Shown one piece after another: positions 34,336 through 41,148 of a DNA stretch of 64,000 nt; position 1 is the stretch's first letter; the number at the start of each line of letters is the position of its first letter. The notes beneath the pieces are model-generated. The model made no database searches. It saw only the letters and a list, made by a program, of their open reading frames with translations, and was not told where the DNA came from. The position numbers and the translations under genes were made by a program. Source of the DNA: CAKZNE01 sp002695025 (GTDB taxonomy: Bacteria > Bacteroidota > Bacteroidia > Flavobacteriales > Schleiferiaceae); assembly GCA_913043285.1 (NCBI GenBank), contig CAJWML010000007.1, positions 1-64,000 of the forward strand, in the 5' to 3' direction.

Positions 34336-35247
34336 ATGAAGAAAATAATCATACTACTGAGTAGTGTAGTTATGGCACTAAGCGCTTGCGGACGCTTTGC
34401 CAATGAAGAAAATACCTTGTCCGCAACAGGTGAAAAGACGGATACTACCGGCCAGCGTATAATTTGCCTGGCTAAACAGTATAATGAGATCATGTATGCG
34501 CTGGGTGCGGAGAAAAACCTGGTGGCCGTAGATCTTTCCAGTACCTACCCACCCGAGATCAGAGAGTTGACCACAGTAGGTTACCACCGTGCACTAAGCG
34601 CGGAAGGTATCCTTTCCATGAAGCCGGATCTCATCATCCATGATAATAATGTTGGTCCGGAACACGTGATGCGCCAGTTGGAAGAACTGAAGATCCCCAT
34701 GAAAACCTTTGGGGATTATGAGCAGGATATTGCCGGAACACAGAAGCTGATGCGGGAGATGGGCGCCTACTTTGGTAAAGAAGACAAAGCGGAGGAGCTC
34801 AGCAATCGCCTGGAGAAGGATATGGATAAAGCCCTGGAAGGCCGAAAAGCTTATTCCGATACTCCCAAAGTAGTGGTTATTCATTTTGGTCGCGCTTCCA
34901 ATATCTATCTTACAGTAACCCGTGCCAGTACAGCCGGTAAGATGATCGAATGGGCAGGAGGAGAGATTGCAATTGATGGCGAACGTGGCATGCGCCATTT
35001 GTCCTCTCCTGAATTGATCGCCCAGGCTAACCCTGACGTGATATTGCTTACCGATTTTGGTTATGACCGCTTAGGTTCACAACAAAAGATCGAGGAGCTT
35101 CCCGGAGTTTCCGGTACCAATGCGGCCCGCAACGAACGCATATACCGCGTGGAGGAGCATGACCTTATTTACCTTGGTCCGCGTACCGGTAAAAATGTAC
35201 TTAAACTGCGGGAACTGATCCATCGGACAGGTCATGAAGAAAGCTAA
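34336..35247 (+). CDS. hmuT: Haem/iron ABC transporter substrate-binding lipoprotein (HmuT-like)
   Basis: The 303-aa protein has a lipoprotein signal (IIILLSSVVMALSACG) and the helical-backbone periplasmic-binding fold of the BtuF/HmuT cluster: IICLAKQYNEIMYALG, VDLSSTYPPEIRELTTVGYH, LSMKPDLIIHDNNVGPE, and TAGKMIEWAGGE. The absence of a C-terminal T9SS tail and the presence of a permease and ATPase gene downstream support ABC import. HmuT-type haem binding is inferred from overall style and context; a siderophore or cobalamin ligand is possible. It overlaps the permease gene by 14 bases. Confidence 0.85.
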   Translation: MKKIIILLSSVVMALSACGRFANEENTLSATGEKTDTTGQRIICLAKQYNEIMYALGAEKNLVAVDLSSTYPPEIRELTTVGYHRALSAEGILSMKPDLIIHDNNVGPEHVMRQLEELKIPMKTFGDYEQDIAGTQKLMREMGAYFGKEDKAEELSNRLEKDMDKALEGRKAYSDTPKVVVIHFGRASNIYLTVTRASTAGKMIEWAGGEIAIDGERGMRHLSSPELIAQANPDVILLTDFGYDRLGSQQKIEELPGVSGTNAARNERIYRVEEHDLIYLGPRTGKNVLKLRELIHRTGHEES

Positions 35248-36250
35248 ATTCATCCCCCTTATATTGGGGTTCATTCTTTTGCTTACGGTTTACCTCTCCC
35301 TCCGGTATGGTGCTATCAAGCTGAGCTGGGAAGAAATCAGCGGGGGCATTCGTTCGCTTTTCAGCGGAGAACAGGCCACTCTTAACGAACGCATTTTTGC
35401 CGAGTTGAGGTTGCCACGGGTGCTACTTTGTATACTAACCGGAGCAGCGCTGGCGGTGGGCGGTGTGTTGATGCAGGCACTATTCCGTAACCCGATAGTT
35501 GAACCCGGGTTGGTAGGTACCAGCAGCGGAGCGGCATTTGGGGCCTCGCTGTATTTTGTGCTGGGAGCGGTGTTGCATTTTGATGGCGGGGAATGGACCT
35601 TGCCCATTGCGGCTTGTGTGGGGGGTATTGTGGCTACCTGGCTGGTGTTTATGCTCAGTGGGTCTTTCCGGTCAAGGTCATCCATTGTAGGGTTATTGCT
35701 TACCGGTATTGCTATCAACGCGCTCTTTTTGAGCGGCATTGGCTTTTTGAGTTATATAGCCCGTGATCCCCAGGCACGCTCTATAACCTTCTGGAATCTG
35801 GGGACTATTTCCGGTGCCAACTGGCATTCTGTGCTGATTGTGGGAGCCAGTACATTGTTGTGCGTACTGCTGGCCTTGCGTTATACCAAATCCCTGAACG
35901 CGCTGATGATGGGAGAAGATGAAGCCCGCCTCGTTGGGGTTAACATCAAAAGGCTCAAGCTGGAAGTCCTTACCATTAACGTGATCATTGTTTCCGTAGC
36001 CACGGCTTTTACCGGGGTAATCAGTTTTGTAGGACTCATTGTTCCGCACATACTCCGTATGATGGGTGGCTCGGATAATCGGTACCTCTTGCTCAATGGT
36101 ATCCTTATGGGCGGTATTGTGCTTACCCTGGCTGACCTGGTCGCCCGGATGACCCTGCGGCCGGCAGAGTTGCCCATCGGCATTGTTACTTCGGTGGTAG
36201 GCGTGCCCGTTTTTATTTTTTTACTACGAAAAGGCAAATTTTATTTCTGA
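35234..36250 (+). CDS. hmuU: FecCD-family iron/haem ABC permease (HmuU-like)
   Basis: The 338-aa protein has about ten membrane helices in the FecCD/BtuC arrangement. Hallmarks are RLPRVLLCILTGAALAVGG, MQALFRNPIVEPGLVGTSSG, AVGG preceding a GVLMQ segment, and ISFVGLIVPHILRMMGGSDN, the loop that contacts the ATPase. It forms the inner-membrane channel with two copies of the ATPase encoded next. Start overlaps the previous gene and its stop shares one base with the ATPase start, so the three genes are coupled. Confidence 0.93.
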   Translation: MKKAKFIPLILGFILLLTVYLSLRYGAIKLSWEEISGGIRSLFSGEQATLNERIFAELRLPRVLLCILTGAALAVGGVLMQALFRNPIVEPGLVGTSSGAAFGASLYFVLGAVLHFDGGEWTLPIAACVGGIVATWLVFMLSGSFRSRSSIVGLLLTGIAINALFLSGIGFLSYIARDPQARSITFWNLGTISGANWHSVLIVGASTLLCVLLALRYTKSLNALMMGEDEARLVGVNIKRLKLEVLTINVIIVSVATAFTGVISFVGLIVPHILRMMGGSDNRYLLLNGILMGGIVLTLADLVARMTLRPAELPIGIVTSVVGVPVFIFLLRKGKFYF

Positions 36251-37020
36251 TGATCCGTACCGAAAACCTCAGTTTAAAGATTGGAGCCAAAATGCTCCTT
36301 AAACCCCTTTCGGTGGAGCTGGAAAGTAATCAGTTGCACCTTATACTGGGACCTAATGGGGCAGGAAAATCCACTCTGGTCAAACTTTTGAGCGGACAGC
36401 TAAAACCTACTTCGGGAGAAGTGTTTTACGGGGAGGAACCCCTGTCTTCTATAAAGATGGAGGAGCTGGCCCGGTTCCGGGCGGTGCTTTCCCAGAGTGT
36501 TGATTTTGCCTTTCCTCTGCGGGTGGAGGAGGTGGTAATGATGGGGCGTTACCCTTATTTCAGCAGCCGGCCCGCTAAATTGGATCTTGAAATAGTGCAG
36601 GAGTCTATGCGTTGGTTTGGGATACTGCATTTCGCTGACAGGGATTATACTACATTGAGTGGTGGCGAGCGTCAGCGTGTACAGTTTGCCCGTATCATGG
36701 CGCAGATATGGCCCGGAGATGATACCCACCGCATCTTGTTCCTGGATGAGCCACTTACCTTCCTGGATGTAAAGTATCAGTATGATTTCCTGAAAAAGAT
36801 CAGGAATTTCATAGGCACCCAAAATCTCACCGTCATTGGTGTACTTCATGACCTGAACCTGGCAGCGCGTTTTGCGGATAAACAGATCCTTTTAAAAGAA
36901 GGAGAGCTCATTGTACATGGCGATCAAAAAACAGTTCTTACCAGTGAACATATCAGGAAAGCCTATGGCATGGAACCTCGCTTGATTGAGGCTGAAGGAA
37001 GGTTGATCATTGATTTTTAA
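36250..37020 (+). CDS. hmuV: Haem/iron ABC transporter ATP-binding protein (HmuV-like)
   Basis: This 256-aa ATPase has Walker A LGPNGAGKSTL, a Q-loop region around AVLSQSVDFAFPLRVEEVV, signature TTLSGGERQRVQFARIM, Walker B ILFLDEPLTFLDVKYQ, and the switch His in GVLHDLNLAARFAD. The architecture is that of HmuV/FecE/BtuD importers. It powers uptake through the adjacent permease. Start ATG 36250 overlaps the stop of the permease gene. Confidence 0.94.
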   Translation: MIRTENLSLKIGAKMLLKPLSVELESNQLHLILGPNGAGKSTLVKLLSGQLKPTSGEVFYGEEPLSSIKMEELARFRAVLSQSVDFAFPLRVEEVVMMGRYPYFSSRPAKLDLEIVQESMRWFGILHFADRDYTTLSGGERQRVQFARIMAQIWPGDDTHRILFLDEPLTFLDVKYQYDFLKKIRNFIGTQNLTVIGVLHDLNLAARFADKQILLKEGELIVHGDQKTVLTSEHIRKAYGMEPRLIEAEGRLIIDF

Positions 37021-37077
37021 GAAACAGTATCAGGCAACTATTAGGTGGTAGCTACTCTATACCTATAAATGTTTGCC

Positions 37078-37530
37078 ATGAAATACTTTATCATTTTCCT
37101 GTTCACGATATTTGCATCATATATTGGCCTTGCACAAGGGGAGAAAGTCAAAATGCCAAACCAGGCGGTTATCATTCAGGTTACACCTAAAACCCTGCAT
37201 TACAGGCCGCTTATTTCCACCGAAAAAAGATCGCCCAGGCGAGACCCTGATGTTTATTATATATGTGACCCTTATTATACATGGCGTATGGGCTGCGCAA
37301 GCCTTCTTCAGGTCAACGCCATTAGGGCTAATCCTAACTTCAACGGTTTACCGGCTTCATTCGCCAATTATGAAACCTGGCCTTATAAAGATGTTTTTGG
37401 CCGGGAAGAGGGACTGTGGTCACTGAAAGTCAATCGTATAATAAATGGAAAAGTGCATGACGGTCAGGCTTTTTCCAGCGATGTGAACAGCTGGAATTAT
37501 TTTGGTAAAATGAGCATCACCCAATTGTAA
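37078..37530 (+). CDS. Small secreted protein of unknown function
   Basis: ATG 37078 (150 aa) gives a signal peptide (YFIIFLFTIFASYIGLAQG); an ATG nine bases earlier is also in frame. The mature protein has two cysteines (YYICDPYYTWRMGCASLLQ) that could form a disulphide, and no membrane segment or sorting tail. No family is recognised. A GCAAC-N17-TCTA pair at 37034-37059, one base shorter in spacing than the ECF-like promoters elsewhere in the window, precedes it by 18 bases. Confidence 0.6.
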   Translation: MKYFIIFLFTIFASYIGLAQGEKVKMPNQAVIIQVTPKTLHYRPLISTEKRSPRRDPDVYYICDPYYTWRMGCASLLQVNAIRANPNFNGLPASFANYETWPYKDVFGREEGLWSLKVNRIINGKVHDGQAFSSDVNSWNYFGKMSITQL

Positions 37531-37590
37531 GCGTGAGAATGCTTCGGTTTTGATTCTCAATTCCTACCTTCGGCATACAATCCTGAACGT

Positions 37591-38343
37591 ATGCCACAAA
37601 CAGCATTTATTACCGGGGCCACTTCTGGTATCGGCCAATCAACTGCCCGTCTTTTAGCCCGGAAAGGTTACCGCATTATTGCCTGCGGCCGCAGGCAGGA
37701 ACGCCTGGATGAATTAAAAAAGGAATTAGAGGACATCAGTTCGGTTGTTACCCTGAATTTTGACGTTCGAAATAATGCCGCAGTAACTGAAGCCATCAGC
37801 TCTTTACCTGAAGACTGGCAGCAGGTAGACCTCCTGGTGAACAATGCCGGTAACGCACACGGTTTATCCAGCATTCATAAGGGTAGTCTTGAGGATTGGG
37901 ATGCCATGATCGATATCAACGTAAAGGGGTTGCTGTACGTTTCAAGGGCTATTATCCCAGGTATGGTACAGCGTAACTCCGGGCACATCATCAACATAGG
38001 TTCTATCGCAGGCCGGGAGGTATACCCCAACGGCAATGTGTACTGCGCTTCCAAGCACGCGGTGGATGCTATAAACAGTGGTATGCGCCTCGATCTCAAT
38101 GATTATAATATCCGTGTCTCGCAAATAGCCCCCGGATTAGTGGAAACCGAATTTTCATTGGTTCGCTTTAAAGGAGATGCTAATAAGAGCAAGCATGTAT
38201 ACGAAGGTTATAAAGCCTTACAGCCCACGGATATTGCAGATTTGGTAGTATTCATCGCTACCCGCCCCCCACACGTTAATCTCGCGGATGTGTTGATTTT
38301 ACCCACTGCGCAGGCATCGGCCACTAACGTTCATAAAGAATAA
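37591..38343 (+). CDS. Short-chain dehydrogenase/reductase (YdfG-like)
   Basis: The 250-aa NADP-type SDR has the cofactor motif TGATSGIGQSTARLL, the structural NNAGNA motif, the catalytic Ser in HIINIGSIAGREVY, and the YCASKHAVDA Tyr-x-x-x-Lys. ACGRRQERLDELKKEL has the Arg pair typical of NADP preference. It resembles YdfG (3-hydroxy acid dehydrogenase, acting on serine/allo-threonine or malonic semialdehyde). The substrate is not proven. The next gene starts 12 bases after the stop, so the two may be co-transcribed. Confidence 0.9.
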   Translation: MPQTAFITGATSGIGQSTARLLARKGYRIIACGRRQERLDELKKELEDISSVVTLNFDVRNNAAVTEAISSLPEDWQQVDLLVNNAGNAHGLSSIHKGSLEDWDAMIDINVKGLLYVSRAIIPGMVQRNSGHIINIGSIAGREVYPNGNVYCASKHAVDAINSGMRLDLNDYNIRVSQIAPGLVETEFSLVRFKGDANKSKHVYEGYKALQPTDIADLVVFIATRPPHVNLADVLILPTAQASATNVHKE

Positions 38344-38355
38344 TCAAACCAAACC

Positions 38356-38859
38356 ATGACTACCGAAGAAGCCTTACAACGCATTACCTCCTTTTTTGAC
38401 CAATTTAAAATCCCTTATGAGGAAACTCAACTGGAAGAAACCTTTTTGCCCGGGGTAGCGCTTGGTAAGGGTAAAGTGCTTTACGATCCTGCAAAGCTGA
38501 AGTATCCTGGCGACCTGCTTCATGAAGCCGGGCATTTTGCCTTATCCCTGCCCGAAGAACGTCCGCTTCTGCACGGTAATATGGCCGAGGAATTTCCTCA
38601 TAAGGAAGATGAAGAGATGGCGGCTATGTGCTGGTCTTATCTGGCCTCCAAAGTTGCCGGCATCCCGGTGGAAATACTCTTTCATGAAGGGGGCTATAAG
38701 GGACAGGCGCATGACCTGCGCATGGCCTTTGAATCGGGTAACTTCATTGGTCTTCCACTTTTAGAGTGGATGGATATGGTGCGTAAAACCCCCGATGGAC
38801 GCATTGAGATCATGACCTGGCTTCGTCCTGAAATTTCCGAAGAAAGCGAAAAAAAGTAA
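38356..38859 (+). CDS. Uncharacterised protein with HEAGH zinc-protease-like motif
   Basis: The 167-aa cytoplasmic protein has one clear motif, DLLHEAGHFAL (~60), the HExxH of zinc metallopeptidases. It is preceded by a short strand (VALGKGKVLYDPAKLKYPG), as in minimal metallopeptidase-like folds. The third zinc ligand could be the Glu/Asp of FPHKEDEEMAAM or the His of LFHEGG; this cannot be settled by eye. No signal peptide is present. It follows an SDR gene by 12 bases. Similar hypothetical proteins exist widely, but I know of no assigned function. Confidence 0.72.
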   Translation: MTTEEALQRITSFFDQFKIPYEETQLEETFLPGVALGKGKVLYDPAKLKYPGDLLHEAGHFALSLPEERPLLHGNMAEEFPHKEDEEMAAMCWSYLASKVAGIPVEILFHEGGYKGQAHDLRMAFESGNFIGLPLLEWMDMVRKTPDGRIEIMTWLRPEISEESEKK

Positions 38860-38861
38860 AA

Positions 38862-38888
38862 GCAACCTTTTACAGCTGCTACACTCTA
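38862..38888 (+). promoter_or_regulatory. ECF-sigma-like promoter, copy C
   Basis: GCAACC at 38862-38867, 17 bases, TCTA at 38885-38888, starting three bases after the stop of the HEAGH gene and 153 bases before the next ATG. The leader here lacks the 34-bp repeat of copies A and B, so the promoter boxes are shared independently of that duplication. Confidence 0.5.
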
Positions 38889-39041
38889 TATAGGTAGAGA
38901 GATTAACCCGGGAACTGTATACAACAGGGTTATTTTCTTTAACCTGATTCACCTTTGTATCGATACGGAATAGGTTACCGGTTCTTTGGGCCCGGTGCCC
39001 GGAGGACTTCCAAGGAATGTTTATCTAAAAAACGAAGCCGT

Positions 39042-39485
39042 ATGAAAAATGGAGCGAGAACCGGCCTGGCCGGATGGGCTTTGAGCATCTGTGTATGCTT
39101 TTCCCAGTTAGTAAGCGCGCAAAGTTCAATTATTAAAGGACGTATTTATGATGCCGAGACGTTTTCCGATGTTTCGCATGTAAATGTGCTGGTGCGCGAT
39201 GAGAATGGAAATGTGATTACCAGCATCACAAGTAATTACAATGGCCTTTATTCCACGGATTCCATTGAACCCGGTACCTACCGTATTGAAGCTTTTAGTC
39301 GTGAATTTGAAAAATCAATAGTCCACAAGCTGGTGGTACAGCCTGCCAAAGCTTCGGTCTTTGATATTCCCCTGGAGCGGAAGAAAGAGGAAACTGCCCG
39401 GGAGGAGGATAAAAAAAATCCCAAATCCGATATACTGGAAATGTTGGGAGGTATTGTTAAAAGTGCTGCTTTAAGCGGCTTGTAG
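39042..39485 (+). CDS. Secreted carboxypeptidase-regulatory-like domain protein
   Basis: Start ATG 39042 (147 aa) begins a signal peptide (GWALSICVCFSQLVSAQ); the upstream open frame has no signal. The mature part is one carboxypeptidase-regulatory-like sandwich (IIKGRIYDAETFSDVSHVNV, YNGLYSTDSIEPGTYRIEAF) and a charged tail (RKKEETAREEDKKNPKSD) ending in a hydrophobic segment, MLGGIVKSAALSGL. It is the third such small protein in the window and, like the other two, lies behind a GCAACC-N17-TCTA promoter. Confidence 0.75.
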   Translation: MKNGARTGLAGWALSICVCFSQLVSAQSSIIKGRIYDAETFSDVSHVNVLVRDENGNVITSITSNYNGLYSTDSIEPGTYRIEAFSREFEKSIVHKLVVQPAKASVFDIPLERKKEETAREEDKKNPKSDILEMLGGIVKSAALSGL

Positions 39486-39516
39486 AATAAATTAAGTAGG
39501 TGTTGTTTAAGTTAGA

Positions 39517-39547
39517 GAAAGGGCGTGGCCGTTGGTTATGCCCTTTC
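39517..39547 (+). terminator. Probable terminator after the 147-aa gene
   Basis: GAAAGGGC at 39517-39524 pairs with GCCCTTTC at 39540-39547, followed by CTTATT. It lies about 30 bases after the stop codon. Confidence 0.6.
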
Positions 39548-39595
39548 CTTATTAAGGGTATGTGATCTATATTAGCCTGCTTAATTAAACCTGCC

Positions 39596-40198
39596 ATGAA
39601 AAAATACCTTAGCCTGATCCTGCTTCTGTGCGGTTTTGCTGGTAGTGTAAAAGCACAACTTTATGCTGAAGTAGCTTTCCTGCAAACCACGGGTAATTTC
39701 GGATATGTATTCAAGCCGGGCCCAATGTTCTCAATTGGTTACCGCTTTGCCGAAGATCAATTTGACCAGTTCCCACTTACCGTATATGTGTCGTATTATT
39801 CACTGAATGCCCGCAAGGATACTTTTCCCGTAGTAGGTTATTCCAGTGAACTACCCATGATAAGACCGGGCTATAAGGTTTACGAGGATCACAAAGGCTG
39901 GATATTGGGTTTGGGCTACCAGTACAGGTTTTTGGATACCGATTTTTCACCTTTTGCAACACTGGATGCCACCCTCAGATCTGAAAATTACAATTTAGAT
40001 AGTTACTATTACGGCATAATGGAAAGCTCAGATTATGTTTCACGGTTTTATGTAGGGCTTATTCCCAAAGCGGGAATAAGCTACGGAACTGATGAGTATA
40101 CTCTTGATCTGGGCCTGGGATACAGCATGAATTTAACCCGTGGCGGAAAAGCCTACTACTGGCAGACAGCGCTTGGGATGACTTATTATTTTGAATAA
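39596..40198 (+). CDS. Small outer-membrane beta-barrel protein
   Basis: The 200-aa protein has a signal peptide (YLSLILLLCGFAGSVKAQ) and a run of amphipathic strands with alternating aromatics (VFKPGPMFSIGYRF, YVSYYSLNARKDTF, WILGLGYQYRFLD, LDLGLGYSMNLT) ending in ALGMTYYFE, a C-terminal aromatic typical of OmpA/OmpW-like barrels with about eight strands. No ligand can be inferred. It is followed nine bases later by a lipoprotein gene, likely in the same operon. Confidence 0.75.
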   Translation: MKKYLSLILLLCGFAGSVKAQLYAEVAFLQTTGNFGYVFKPGPMFSIGYRFAEDQFDQFPLTVYVSYYSLNARKDTFPVVGYSSELPMIRPGYKVYEDHKGWILGLGYQYRFLDTDFSPFATLDATLRSENYNLDSYYYGIMESSDYVSRFYVGLIPKAGISYGTDEYTLDLGLGYSMNLTRGGKAYYWQTALGMTYYFE

Positions 40199-40207
40199 TA
40201 ACCAACC

Positions 40208-40981
40208 ATGACACCTATAAAAAAGATAATTATAATAGGCTTGGCCGGATTGGGCATGCTGGCCTGCAACCCTGATTATGACAACATTCTCCCTGTAGTA
40301 GAAACAGTGGATGTAAGTAGCCCTGAGGATGGTGTTATTCTGGTGAATGGCAGGGTTACAGATGCCCATGGACTTAAAATTGATGCCACCGGGTTTTGTG
40401 CCAGCACCAACCCGCTTCCCACTATGGAAGAGAACCAGATCATTGGCAGCGGAACTTCAGATGATTTTCGGGGGAGGCTGTATTATGACCAGGAAGGGGT
40501 AACCGTATACGTAAGGAGTTTTGCGGTTAATCAATATGGCTACAGTTATGGAAATAGCCTTCCCATCATCACTCCGTCCTTTTCACCCCCGGAGGTGCCT
40601 TGTTCGCTCAAGACAAATACTTTAGTAACCAATGGTGTTCAGTATAACCTGTGGTATATAGATAGTAGCAATGTACACCAGGTGTTTGGGGACTTTGCCC
40701 TCTCTGCGGAGGCCCAAAGTTCCGGTCCCGGTATCCTTATTGAACTTAACAGGAAGCCTCGCAATGGCACCTATATAACAGTACATGGCCCAGACATGGG
40801 TGAGGCGGGTAATAATGCGGCCCGGGTGGTCATAAACTGGTCAAATCCAATAGAAGTGGAGCCTGACCAGGAGGTGTATGTTACCGAGCAGGCGAATGGC
40901 AGCTTTTTGTTTGAGCTATGTGAAGTAAAATATACGGTTAATGGGGGTGATCTGGACGTAAGCGCTGCCATAAAAATATAA
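40208..40981 (+). CDS. Lipoprotein with fibronectin III-like region
   Basis: The 257-aa protein has a lipoprotein signal (IIIIGLAGLGMLACNPDYD). The first half, with GVILVNGRVTDAHGLKIDATGFC and VRSFAVNQYGYSYGNSL, reads like the fibronectin type III-like 'new/old state' domain common in Bacteroidota lipoproteins. The second half is a beta-rich unknown domain. No enzyme motif was seen. It is likely a partner of the small barrel protein encoded immediately upstream. Confidence 0.72.
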   Translation: MTPIKKIIIIGLAGLGMLACNPDYDNILPVVETVDVSSPEDGVILVNGRVTDAHGLKIDATGFCASTNPLPTMEENQIIGSGTSDDFRGRLYYDQEGVTVYVRSFAVNQYGYSYGNSLPIITPSFSPPEVPCSLKTNTLVTNGVQYNLWYIDSSNVHQVFGDFALSAEAQSSGPGILIELNRKPRNGTYITVHGPDMGEAGNNAARVVINWSNPIEVEPDQEVYVTEQANGSFLFELCEVKYTVNGGDLDVSAAIKI

Positions 40982-41011
40982 GCAGTAACGGCAACCGGCT
41001 GAACTCAGGAC

Positions 41012-41031
41012 GTGAAAAGTCTTCTTTTCAC
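41012..41031 (+). terminator. Short hairpin after the lipoprotein gene
   Basis: GTGAAAAG pairs with CTTTTCAC around TCTT, 30 bases after the stop. No T tract follows, so it is only a weak terminator candidate. Confidence 0.35.
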
Positions 41032-41085
41032 TCACCGGGTTACTATTGTTTTTAACCGAGTATTCCCTCAGATAAATTACTTCCC

Positions 41086-41093
41086 TATTTTTG
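41086..41093 (+). promoter_or_regulatory. Candidate -7 box for mfd
   Basis: TATTTTTG matches TAnnTTTG, 55 bases before the mfd ATG. A strong hairpin lies between the box and the start codon. No -33 element was found. Confidence 0.4.
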
Positions 41094-41104
41094 CTCTCCA
41101 ATTA

Positions 41105-41133
41105 AACCACCCCTCCAAAAGGACCGGGTGGTT
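41105..41133 (+). other. Hairpin in the mfd 5' leader
   Basis: AACCACCC at 41105-41112 pairs with GGGTGGTT at 41126-41133; inside, TCC and GGA close an AAAA tetraloop. The structure ends 15 bases before the ATG and is not followed by Ts, so it is not a terminator. Confidence 0.55.
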
Positions 41134-41148
41134 AGGCATTTTATACCC

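Noticed and set aside
37534..37559. TGAGAAT/ATTCTCA hairpin after the 150-aa gene as a terminator
   Set aside because: Seven base pairs, AT-rich, no T tract; too weak to list as a feature.
40991..41016. GCAACC in the gap before mfd as a fourth ECF-like promoter
   Set aside because: No TCTA or similar box follows at 17 bases; the match is only the first half.
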